NCBI RefSeq assembly: GCF_000002995.4
Contig: NW_025062479.1
Location: 17,790,721-17,854,720 of the forward strand
Source: Brugia malayi
Taxonomy: Eukaryota > Nematoda > Chromadorea > Rhabditida > Onchocercidae
Direction: 5' to 3'
Length of the DNA stretch: 64,000 nucleotides
How positions within the stretch are numbered: the stretch's first letter is position 1; the number at the start of each line of letters is the position of its first letter. The position numbers were made by a program, and so were the translations under genes. The notes below the pieces were generated by a model that worked only from the letters and a program-made list of their open reading frames with translations, was not told the DNA's origin and made no database searches. Below are positions 1 through 10,068 of this stretch, one piece after another.

Positions 1-3000
1 GCCGTTTATGATTTAGACAACATTAGGCTAGAAAATGTACGGCATGCTTTTTACTTTTAATCACTTTTCAAAGTCTTGTTGCTGATATAATAGTGGAAGA
101 TCAATAGTGCGTATGTTTACTAGTATTTGCACCATGCATCATAAACATTTCATACGCGTGCTTTATCATGTGTTATGCGATATGCAGTGTAAAAGGTAAA
201 AATCAGATTTACTGACACATACTTGATGCATAAGAAAGAAGACTTTACAGGTACCAGGAAATGTGCTTGCCAAATTTGAACTTGAACATATCCTTCTGGA
301 GGGTCACTGCTTTGATGATATGACAGGATCACCTCCACGTGGTCTGCAATTTACTTTGGGCACACTAGTTAATCCGAGTCGTTATGACACAATTGTAATG
401 GCTAATTTGGTAAAAATTTTAGTTTTTCGAAAACACCTGAGAATGATGGAAAAAAAATAAGTTATGCAGGTCCAACAGTTTCTTTAGTAGTTTAATTGAA
501 GAACAAAGATTTTTGCGGTAATTATTACATTACAGTACTACCTAAAAATGTTGGTTGATTTTTTTTTTAATGCATTTTTGTTTTGTCAGTATTTTGGATT
601 TTATTTGTTTACTTAACTTTTGTTATTTTTTTTTTCTCTTCCAGGATTGCTTTTATTTGCACAAAATAAATAACTTCTTTTGTTCAGGGCTATTTCCAGT
701 TAAAAGCTGATCCGGGTGCTTGGATTTTAAACCTTCGTGATGGTAAATCGAAGGATATCTATAACATTGTAAGGCAAGTAATTCATTACCTAATTTTATT
801 GTTCATGTTTGTTTTGTGTTACCTGAAAGCATACCTTTTTTATCGTTTAGTATTTTGATCTAATAGTAAGAAATATGAAGATGCATAAATGATTTTCGTT
901 TCCGTTAGAAATTACTAGCAAATCGATAAGCGACTTTAACTACAATTTTAAGTATAAAGTGAGCGATTTTAACGATCAAAACAATTTATAAATAATTTAT
1001 TTTAATGGGTAGAGGAGCGAGGAGTAGCAGGTTACTTATAACATAGTTGTTAATGTTGTAGTAAATTAATTATTTGTAATGGTGCAAAATGTTTCTGCAG
1101 TCATGTAAATACGGAATCGGAAGATGAGGCCGGAGTAAATGTGCTAATCGATTCATTCAGTGGTCGAACAATTCGTGTTCGTGTCGCCAAGAAAAAAGGA
1201 AAGGAAAAGGAGAATTTATTAAGTGAGGGAAAATCGGAAGGAGAGAGTGAGGACCATCACTCCATTTGGAGCAGCATATCGACGACGTACGTCGTATCTA
1301 AGATTAGAAATTATTTAGAAAAATTCCAGTAGATTTCTGGAATTTTGTTAGACTTATTAGAGGCCAGCTTATTCGTTATCGTGAAGTCTGAACCTAAAAT
1401 TCGCTAATAAGGTTAGCCATTTAAATCTTTCACAACTTATTCGAATTTTTTTTCCAGAAGTATAAGTGGTGATGAAAAACATGATGCCATCAATATTTTT
1501 TCGTTAGCATCGGGACATTTATATGAACGTTTCCTGCGAATCATGATTTTGAGCGTAATGAAACATACGAAACATCCCGTCAATTTCTGGCTACTTAAAA
1601 ATTATTTATCACCTAATTTTAAAGTTAGTTGATTTTTGTATATGCACACTACAAGTTAATATAATCAATCATATTTTGGTTGGTTTCTGAGCTAATTATT
1701 CCAGGAAACATTGCCTCAAATGGCTAAACATTACGGTTTCAACTATGAGTTTATAGAATACCGTTGGCCACGTTGGTTACATCAACAAACTGAAAAGCAG
1801 CGCGTCATGTGGGGGTAAGATATATTAGAAGAATAAAACTGATCAATCCGCGCGAGGTTTAACAGTGCTAGAAACGAACTAAAAACGAGGGAACATTAAT
1901 TTTATGCATTTATTTCATTTAGATTGCTGATTAGGTCGTTTTGTTACGATTTCTTAAGTTTTAACAAAGTTTATCGAAACTGGTATATAAAACTGTATTC
2001 CTTTTTAGTTTGCTTCTTTTTTTATTGGTTGCATTGTGACACAGAGTATGCCTTTGCAGATACAAAATACTTTTCTTGGATGTTCTGTTTCCGTTAGGTG
2101 TACGGAAAATAATTTTTGTTGACGCGGATCAAATAGTTCGGACAGATTTGATGGAACTGATGGAGTTGGATTTGGGAGGTGCTCCATATGGTTTCACTCC
2201 ATTCTGTGATAGCAGAACATCGATGGATGGTTTCAGGTTCTGGAAAAAGGGTTACTGGGCTAATCATCTTGCTGGTCGCAAATATCATATTAGGTCATCT
2301 TTTAACGTTTCTTTTGGGCCTTATATTTCTAGTACCTGTTTTGTAATTTGTTAATTTGTAGTGCACTTTACGTAATCGATCTGGTCAAATTTCGTCAGGT
2401 AGCTGCTGGTGATCGCTTACGTGGTCAATATCAAGGACTGAGTGCTGATCCGAATAGTCTTTCAAATCTTGACCAGGTGACTTTTTTCTTTCTTAATTCT
2501 GTTATGACCGGTTTTTATTCAAATAGCATTTGGTGTTTCTCCCCTAATATTGCCATATCTATAGGACTTACCAAATAATATGATCCACCAAGTGCGCATT
2601 AAATCGTTGCCGCAAGAATGGCTTTGGTGTGAAACATGGTGTGACGATGCTTCGAAAGAAAAGGCAAAAACGATTGATTTGGTTTGTTGTTAGTTCTATT
2701 TGAATAAGATTTTTAGCCAGTCTGAATAAGGCTTTTTTTAGTCAGTCTGTTGCAATTGACAAATTTAAATCATTTGCAAATGACGTCTTTTAAATTTGGT
2801 TTTATCTCCCATATGTTCATTATTTGCTTTCTGTTCGTTCTTATAAGCATTTTTTTCCATGGATACCTTCAGGGAGATAGCTGAAGTTTTGTTTATTGAC
2901 CAAGTGATTTTCCAAAAAGATTGTTTGACTCTTAGCGAAATTTGCTCGGAACATGGACTTTCACCACGTCTATGTTAAAACTGCGACACCTTTATGCTAT

Positions 3001-3182
3001 TTATCTTTTAGTGCAACAATCCCCAAACGAAGGAACCTAAACTTGATTCCGCCATGCGAATTATTCCCGAATGGAAAGATTATGATGCTGAGATAAAGGC
3101 ATTATTTGATATAAGATCAAAAAATCATACGGGACAAACGAAGTCTGGGCATGAAAGAACTGATAAACACACCGAGCTGTAA
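1..3182 (+). CDS. uggt: UDP-glucose:glycoprotein glucosyltransferase, C-terminal part (5' end outside window)
   Basis: UGGT adds glucose to N-glycans of misfolded glycoproteins in the ER lumen and so feeds the calnexin/calreticulin cycle. Ten exons can be joined in frame: 1-36 (its 5' edge is the window edge), 251-409, 688-773, 1101-1286, 1458-1623, 1705-1814, 2060-2293, 2362-2476, 2565-2681, 3012-3182, giving about 459 residues. The first exons end the beta-sandwich region (YDLDNI, then [19 protein letters not shown]). The rest is the GT24 catalytic domain, starting near [20 protein letters not shown], with the metal-binding [12 protein letters not shown] and the very conserved [14 protein letters not shown] and [16 protein letters not shown] segments. 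The protein ends in HTEL, an HDEL/KDEL-like ER-retrieval signal. The junction after residue pair IV uses a GC donor (774). A likely poly(A) signal is AATAAA at 3435. The family call is very secure from near-identity to animal UGGT motifs; exon 1-36 is short but in phase. Confidence 0.96.
774..1100 (+). other. GC-AG intron of UGGT
   Basis: The exon ending at 773 is followed by GCAAGT, and the next exon starts after TTTCTGCAG at 1101. Nearby GT donors (767 or 777) would put the next exon in a frame with an early stop, whereas the GC donor gives phase 2 and restores the expected Ser-His-Val-Asn reading. AG|GCAAGT is the usual form of the minor GC-AG class of U2 introns. Confidence 0.8.
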
Positions 3183-4589
3183 ATTACTCTGTTTGTTGGT
3201 GATATCAGAATTGTTCTCCATAAATGGTGCTCTTCTAAATTTTTGCTATGCGTGAGACTCCCCCTCAGCCATGTAGAAAAACCTGCACTATAGGTCTTCA
3301 AATCAAGGTAAATTAAGAGAACAATGTTTGTGGAAAATATAGTTTTCATGTTTTATTGTATGAAGTAAACGAAGTTTTATTATAATAGTTCAGTCTTTGA
3401 TTTGTCGTACATGATGGTTCGGTTTTCTCTTTACAATAAAAGGTACTTCTTGTTTTTGAATTATGATTTCGGGAATAGAGGATGTGGATAAAATATGAAT
3501 AATATAGATATGGCATTTTATATTTCTAGTGATCTTTCATTCTTTTAACTTTTAAAATGAATTCTGTACTTTTCGTGTATTTATCTAACACGGTGATTTT
3601 TCTCCTAGTTTTTAGAATCATCTCAACAACAGCGTAATCAGGGCGGATTGAGCGAAATACATAAACATTTTAAGTTTCATTTAAGAAGCTAGTACTTGTT
3701 TCTATACTGTGGATAATCGTGTCATTGATATTAAATTCACTGAATGTTCAGTTATGTTTGAACTGATTATGCTGGTTTTGAGTATCAAATATTTTTTAAG
3801 TTCTGGGAGATGTTTTGTTCTCTCTATAGCATCTGCATTATTTATACTGTTAAACCTTGTTATATGTAATGGTACTCGTAGTTTAATTATTCGTTGATTT
3901 TGATTTTTGATTTATGGGGTAATCACTTGAGATCGTATATCTTTTCAGTTCTCTTTTTTGAAATGCTCGCTATTGCGCGTGAATTTTTGGGTCTTTTAAG
4001 ATCTTTTAGATTCTGAAAATTACATTTTGAAAAGCTAACTAACAAATGTTATCTTAATTTGTGATTTGCTGTTTTGTTGTTGCGCTTATTACTAATGTTA
4101 TCTGTTAACCTCTGAGACCATTTGGTGGCTACTGGATAATGAAGGCAGATCGATACTTTTTTCTTTTCTGTATGGTTCATTATTCATTTCGCAGACATTG
4201 TGTTCTGCCATATTTTCGAGTCTGTTTTCCAATTATTCCATGTTAAGAGGTCCTGAATTTGTTATGATCTAGTACTAAATTTTGGTTATTTTATTGTGTA
4301 CTTTTCAAGTTCTAGATTCACTGTATCTTAACGAAAGATGTTTCAGTGATAGTAATAGCAGAGTGCCCGAGATGCTATATTGTCGTATTTTGTTGCTGGT
4401 TTATGGGGATAAACTTTTGTTGTTTGTCCAGATTTAGTTCCAATGCATTAAGAGTTTTCGCAATTCTGTTATGCCGAAATATTTTCCAGAACAGTTTTGA
4501 ATATTCTGTAATATTTTAAAACCACTTTTGTTCTTTTGCTTATTAGCAGTATTACTTTGGGAGCTCAACATTCTTTTGATTTTTAATTC
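3183..4589. other. Intergenic region between UGGT and MRPL23
   Basis: Holds the UGGT 3' UTR with AATAAA at 3435 and then AT-rich sequence with only short ORFs (for example 3709-3897) that show no splice-consistent or family-like coding signal. I see no RNA gene or clear repeat here. Confidence 0.6.
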
Positions 4590-4591
4590 AG
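4590..4591 (+). promoter_or_regulatory. Probable trans-splice acceptor of MRPL23
   Basis: A T-rich tract ending TTTTTAATTCAG lies 69 bases before the chosen start codon at 4661. No upstream coding exon joins it, so it fits an SL addition site; it could also be the end of a 5' UTR intron. Confidence 0.45.
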
Positions 4592-4660
4592 CGGGAACTG
4601 CTTTTGTCTTCCGATTTCGCAGCATTGACTAACCATTCTTTAAAGTTCCATCATTGTCGT

Positions 4661-5685
4661 ATGTCAACGAGAATATATCGTTTATGGCAACCCGGAAATC
4701 CGAGCATACGAGTGTTTTTGCCTGACTTCTGGATGAAAGTAGTCGATCCTTACCCTGTTCGTTTACCTAAACATGTTGTTAAATTCGAAGTTGACAAAAG
4801 GTTTGTTGCATTTGATAATACTTTTTTAATAATAGGATTGGTTTACTTCTTAAATAATTGAATTCCTATGAATAATTTTTATACAGGATGACGAGACACG
4901 ATGTTAGGGAATATTTGGAGAAAATATACAATCTCCCAATTCGTGAAGTGCGCACCTTGGTAAATTTTCTTTGGTCTACCGGATTTCAAAAATTTTATTC
5001 GCTGTTCATCCTTCCTGCAGTGCTTGGCTGCTGTAACTGTTCTTTTCTTTTCTGCTTTAACCATTTCTTTTTCTTTTTTTCTTCAATTTCCCTGTTTTCC
5101 AAGCGCTTCAGTCGGTTTGTTTTATTTAAAGTTGCATTTTAAATGTCTATTCCTTTTGTTATTCGTTTTCGCTATCTCAGGCTTTCAGGTAAAAACCGGT
5201 CAAATAACGTATGATTTTCCGCTCGATAAAGAAAAGCGAAGAGCCTTGTGGAAAGAAGACGATAAGAAATATGCATACGTTTTTATGGTAATTGCAGTGT
5301 CAATCTTATTATCTCTTTATGGAATGGTTGAATTGAAATTACATTACTCGAAATTTGTTTCAAAATTTTCTTGTATTTCGGGGCAAACTATCATATTCAC
5401 TATCGGCGTTTGTATTGGTTTGTATGTGATAGTTGATGAAAGATTCAGCATTTAATTGTTCAAAGTTTTAATCCTTTATTTCAACTTTTAGTTTAACTTT
5501 GGTTTTTTATCCTATTTTTGCAAAAAGTATTACAGAGGAAAGGATTCAATTTTCAATTTCCAAATATATTCGAGAAATGTGAAGAACAAGAAATGTGGGA
5601 TAAGATGAAACAAAAGATGCCGGATGTAACAAATGCCGAGTATATTAATCGCGATCGCGATGGCGTGGGGAGATTCATACCTTAG
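4661..5685 (+). CDS. mrpl-23: Mitochondrial ribosomal protein L23 (uL23m)
   Basis: Component of the mitochondrial large ribosomal subunit near the polypeptide exit tunnel. Four exons, 4661-4800, 4887-4959, 5189-5287 and 5536-5685, join in phase (2, 0, 0) to 153 residues, the usual size for animal MRPL23. The start is set by the family-typical N-terminus MSTRIYRLWQPGNP; an in-frame ATG at 4604 would add 19 residues that do not look conserved. Other marks are RVFLPDFWMK, PKHVVKFEV, DVREYLEKIYNLP and the end exon FNFQFPNIFEKCEEQEMWD. ORFs running through 5024-5180 and 5288-5455 are unspliced introns. AATAAA at 5905 is a possible poly(A) signal. Its neighbours are unrelated in function, and an operon is not evident from spacing (1.5 kb upstream, 0.8 kb downstream). 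Confidence 0.93.
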
Positions 5686-5695
5686 ATTATCAGTT

Positions 5696-6145
5696 ATGTT
5701 ATGTTTGCTCCTCATATTAACATTATCTCAGCTTAGTTTGTCTTCTATGAGAATTTTTGCCAAAAGTTCTGCTAAAATTAAAACCTTATTAAAGAATTTT
5801 GGAATGTGCTTGTTATTGCCGGTACGATTTTTATTGCGTTTTTCATTACTGTTATAAATGCTTATTGTGTGGATTTTTCAAATGTGATGAAATCATGGAC
5901 GTTCAATAAACTGTGAGAATAGTTCTAAATGTGTGAAGAAGGAATTTATGCTTTGTTTTGTTATGTCCAAATACTTTTATCTTTCAACCAATTCCAACTA
6001 ATTAATCTCATACTTTTAGTCACTCACCAAATGCTTGGGGTCTTTTTTACTGATGGGATGAAATTTCTTTACATATAGAAGCACTTCAAAATATATGAAT
6101 CAAGAATTTCCAAATGAAGTTGCTGACCGAACAGTATCAAGTTAA
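5696..6145 (+). CDS. Candidate small single-pass membrane protein (doubtful)
   Basis: I do not recognise this protein. Three pieces, 5696-5735, 5795-5912 and 6079-6145, join in phase (1 then 2) to about 74 residues. They give a hydrophobic N-terminus (MLCLLLILTLSQL), a strong membrane segment (FWNVLVIAGTIFIAFFITVI) and a short polar tail ending TVSS. An acceptor-like CAG lies two bases before the ATG, only eight bases past the MRPL23 stop, so it would be an unusually tight downstream cistron. Against it: the first intron would be 59 bases with a non-classical donor, the middle exon contains the AATAAA that may end MRPL23, and hydrophobic ORFs arise easily in AT-rich DNA. Confidence 0.22.
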
Positions 6146-6497
6146 TTTGAGAGAAGAGGAAGATTGGAAACTTCGAGATCGTAGGGCGAGGTTATATGTA
6201 ATAAGCGACAATTCAGTAATTTTAAAGAACTGGTTTCTGTTCATGAGATTTTCAATGTTTCGCTCTTCATTGTGTTTAACAACACATTCATTGCAATAAA
6301 ACACTTACTAAAGAATTTTCTTGATTTGTACAGCATGGGAGAACAAAATATAAGTAATTGAGCCGATTCCCGTGCTGTTTTGAATACTTTCTCACTGACT
6401 GTCGTAGCTCCCTGTTCATTTTATTTCAACCGATAGATATATTTTATATTCGATAGTTTAATTGACACACCGTGTCGAATGAAATAGTTGAAGCTGC
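6146..6497. other. Leader region before PrimPol, with a second micro-ORF
   Basis: Mostly non-coding. A spliced reading from ATG 6114 to about 6191, then from the acceptor at 6334 to a stop near 6361, would give a 34-residue charged peptide (LREEEDWKLRDRRA core). Its phase is consistent but nothing else supports it. Confidence 0.3.
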
Positions 6498-6499
6498 AG
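6498..6499 (+). promoter_or_regulatory. Probable trans-splice acceptor of PrimPol
   Basis: GAAGCTGCAG ends one base before the PrimPol ATG at 6501. Such a minimal leader is typical of nematode SL addition, and there is no upstream exon to join. Confidence 0.5.
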
Positions 6500-6500
6500 G

Positions 6501-9500
6501 ATGAATAACTTGGGAAAACTGAACTTAGTTGATGATAATGAAACGTGGTTTTATGGAGTGCGTGACAGAGATGAACAAACTGAGCATATAGATGAGATTG
6601 TTTCGAATAAAATGCAGGTAATTCCCTTTCTCAAAGTTGTCAGATTTGCTGGAAGAACTGAAAACATTAAATTGTATTAAAATTGAAATGTTGAGTAATT
6701 GTTTGGTAACTTATTTTGGCTTTCGTTTTTAAATGTAAATGCTACCAAACCTCATACAAGGTGCTCTTCTCGTTGATATAATAACAGAAGAGGAATTTGA
6801 ATCCCTCAAACTGATGTTATCATTTTGAATTCTAATCACAGATACTTATTAAGAAACAAAAACAGAAGCGAAGTCTTTTCGAAGATTCATTGGGTTGTTT
6901 TGTGGTTTACAAACGACAGAATGATGCGTTACAAAAGTGTGACCAAGAAGGACCTATGGCACGAGTGTTTGCATTCGAATATTCCACTGATCATCCAGGT
7001 TGGTAAAAGTGAATATACTTTTAACGAAAAGATTCGTTCCCTAAGTGTTATGTATAGCTTTTGAAATTTGCAAAATTGGCTAGTGCCGAATGAGTGGTTT
7101 CAGTTATGTAAAAACAAATGGTATTTCAGAATTACATAAAATTCCGGTTTTTATGTGCCATCTGAATGCATGGCGAGACTGATTCACCGTTTTTCTGGAC
7201 TAAAAAGGAATAGTTTTTTTTTTTCTTCGAATCCTCGCATGCGGTCTCTTCACGAATTATTTTCTAATATTTATTTATATGGATGAGTACATTTTTAATT
7301 ACTTAATAAAATTCTATGCAGGACAGAGAAAGTATCTTGTATCGACAGTAGAACGATTCTGGCAGTGGTACAAGAAACAACACAATGTTTCATTTTACGA
7401 ATTAATACCACAAAATCGTCCTGCTCATCTCTACTTTGATCTTGAATTTTATCGCGATACGAACCCGAATGTTAAAGAGGAGAACTTGATTAAAGATTTT
7501 AATGACTGCGTTAGTGAGATGTTGGCGGAAATGTTTGGCCTTAACCTGGATGCAGAAAAAGTTGGTACTTGGCATTTTATCCTTCTTGTTGCTAAGCTCC
7601 TCGTAATAGATATCTGCTGAGATTTGAACTTTGAATTATTTCTTTTTAATTGTTACGGTAATGTCACGGAAGGGTTAAGCTGAAAGAGCGCTATAAATTA
7701 AACAGTAATCAACACTAACATAATGTTCAGCAGTAATGAGTGATTATAATTATGTTCAGTCATTACAGGAAATGTTGGTGCTTGATGCTTCAACAAGTAC
7801 CAAATTTAGTGAACATATTATCATTCATTTGGTCGATAACTGTTTATTTCCATCTAACATTTCTATGAAATCCTTTATACAACAACTGAAGGAAAAAATG
7901 ATGTCATCTGGTCGATGTTTAGTTTGGAATGCCGATGCTACTAAACGGATGACATTGTTTGATGTAACTGTTTACTCAGCGTAAGTTTAAGTTAGTCATA
8001 TAAGTTTTAAATTAAAATAATATATAGTGAGGAAGGTACCAGGTTGTAATAAAAACTTGAATGGACAGTCTTAGTTTACTTTAAATCGTTGTTTTAAAAA
8101 ACTAGACAGGGAACGAAGATTTTCGTTTTACCTAAAAAAATTTGTAGTGATTGATAATGTGATCAGGAAACGAAGGTATAGCTATTAAATATCCCTGAGA
8201 TGGAACCTTTAATTCATTCTTCTAATGTAAAATTTTCTGTTGAATTGTTTGGATAGGAAATATTGTTCTAATCTAAATTATTCTTATATCAGTTAGTTTT
8301 GGAATTCTTACAGCTTAGCAGCCTTTTTCTGATTTCCACTTTATTTTCATTTAGTAATAGAAAGTATTGTTTTCAGGAATCGTAATTTTCGTTTGTATTT
8401 GTCGTCAAAATTGGGAAAAAACAACCCCTTAGTGCTTGCGCAACGTTGTAATTTTTATGTCCACAGAAAATACCTTCCAAGAAAACAAATTTTTCTCGAT
8501 TCATTAGTTGTACCTGCCAGGTACAACACTTCGGAAATCTTTTATATCCCAATAGCTAAAAATGAGAAATATCCATGTATTCAAAGGACAGAGCCAGAAA
8601 TTCTTGCACTTCCCACCCGAGGTATATTTTGAAATTAAATTAAGAGATCAGGATAGTATTCATCAAATTTGTGCTATTTCACTGCGACTTTGTTATGCTT
8701 TCGTATTTGCAGTTAGTTTTTATTATCTATTAAGTAGAATACTTCGAAAAAAAAAAAACACTGTATAGACACCTGAAAACCTTTTTTTTGAACATTAAAA
8801 AAAATTAAGTGCTTAGGATGATTCCTGTTGTTTCTCAATTATTTAGCTTGATTTAACAAGGGAATAAATACTAAGACACAAGAAATGGTTTTAGTAATTT
8901 TTTTGTTAGTAGTTCTTCAACGACCATTTATTGCTGATTAAATAAGTAGTTCAGTTCCTGCATCAAATGGAAGCGTGGACTGCATGACTGGTCGTGGAGC
9001 AACTTCGCCTTTTCCCATATTGGACCAACATATCATTGCCATAAACAGGTGCGCTTTCAAATACTTATTAGTGATTAATCCTCTTGTTTCTTTGAATTAA
9101 CAAATATGCTTCAGAAGATGGAAAGGTAATGCATCCATTCGGCAATGGAAGTTATCAGTGGATAAATTTACAATGTCCCGACATATCATTTATTATGTAT
9201 GTTATAACTTTAAAAAGATTTTTCTTGTTCCTACATTACTTGATTTTTATAGCAGAATAAGTACAAGGAATTATTCTTACTAACCGAATGTTATTTTTAT
9301 AAAGACATAGAATGAAGTTATTTTTTTAGATTTCAAATTGTCGTTATTGTTTTAATATTGGCCGAGAGCACCGAAGTAACGGAGTATTTTGGGTTGCGGA
9401 TTTAGGTAAATTACACTGTTTTCAAAAGTGTTTTGATGTTGATTGCAATGGTATCAGCTCGAATTATTTTCCTTTGCCGAATTTTGTTTGCACTTTTTTA

Positions 9501-9706
9501 CGATGTACAAAAGGTAAAAATTTTGTTCAGTCTTTTTTCCGTTTCTCATCATATTGTCTATTTTTCATTTTTCTATTCATTTGAACTAGATCTGTAAGAC
9601 TCCTCGTTTTGTCATAATCCTGAAGTTCTGGTTAATCAGTTGATCATTTATTGAACTCGTTTAGTTCACGATTTCAATATTATTTTCTTTTCTAATTCAG
9701 AGTCAA

Positions 9707-9763
<57 letters not shown>

Positions 9764-10068
9764 TTATTGTCGTAGCTTTTAGCATCATTTCTATAGATCT
9801 GCCGTTGGAATCCAATAAAATTAATATACAATCAGAAAATACAGAGGTTGAAGATCAAACAGTTGGGATGGATAATATGTCAAAGCAGCTGTTGTTCGAT
9901 GTAGTAAAAGAAGCAAGAGTACTGAATGAGACTGAAGTTCAGAAACGTACATTAACAACTGGTTATCGATATACCACTCCAGAAATGGGCGAGCTGCAAA
10001 ATAGTCGGACTTTGTTTGAATTAACGGATGAGGAATTGCTAGACGCTTTTGCTTCAGTAGAAAATTAA
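6501..10068 (+). CDS. PRIMPOL: PrimPol: DNA primase-polymerase (AEP superfamily)
   Basis: PrimPol reprimes DNA synthesis past lesions in nucleus and mitochondria. Nine exons, 6501-6617, 6842-6998, 7322-7560, 7769-7980, 8377-8621, 8955-9048, 9115-9196, 9330-9513 and 9797-10068, join in phase to 533 residues (human is 560). All catalytic elements are present: motif I DLE (D131, E133) in AHLYFDLEF, motif II SxH (S185, H187) in TKFSEHIIIHL, and the motif III Asp (D236) just before the nucleotide-binding SANRNFRLYLSSKLGK. The C-terminal zinc finger keeps human spacing: C389-x6-H396-x19-C416-x4-C421. The last exon is polar and ends in an acidic helix-like LFELTDEELLDAFASVEN, in the place where vertebrate PrimPol binds RPA. 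The start is fixed by an acceptor one base upstream; no mitochondrial presequence is obvious. An (AT)26 tract lies in the last intron. Possible poly(A) signal at 10592. Confidence 0.95.
9709..9760. repeat. (AT)26 microsatellite
   Basis: Fifty-two bases of perfect AT dinucleotide repeat in the last PrimPol intron, ending 36 bases before its 3' splice site. Likely polymorphic in length. Confidence 0.97.

Noticed and set aside
4604..4660. Upstream in-frame ATG for MRPL23
   Set aside because: The added 19 residues are not family-like and MSTRIYRLWQ is the typical start.
5024..5455. 143-codon ORF with hydrophobic stretches
   Set aside because: It is MRPL23 exon 3 read through its two flanking introns.
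8508..8528. Short palindrome GTTGTACCTG-C-CAGGTACAAC
   Set aside because: Lies inside a PrimPol coding exon and encodes ordinary residues; short enough to be chance.
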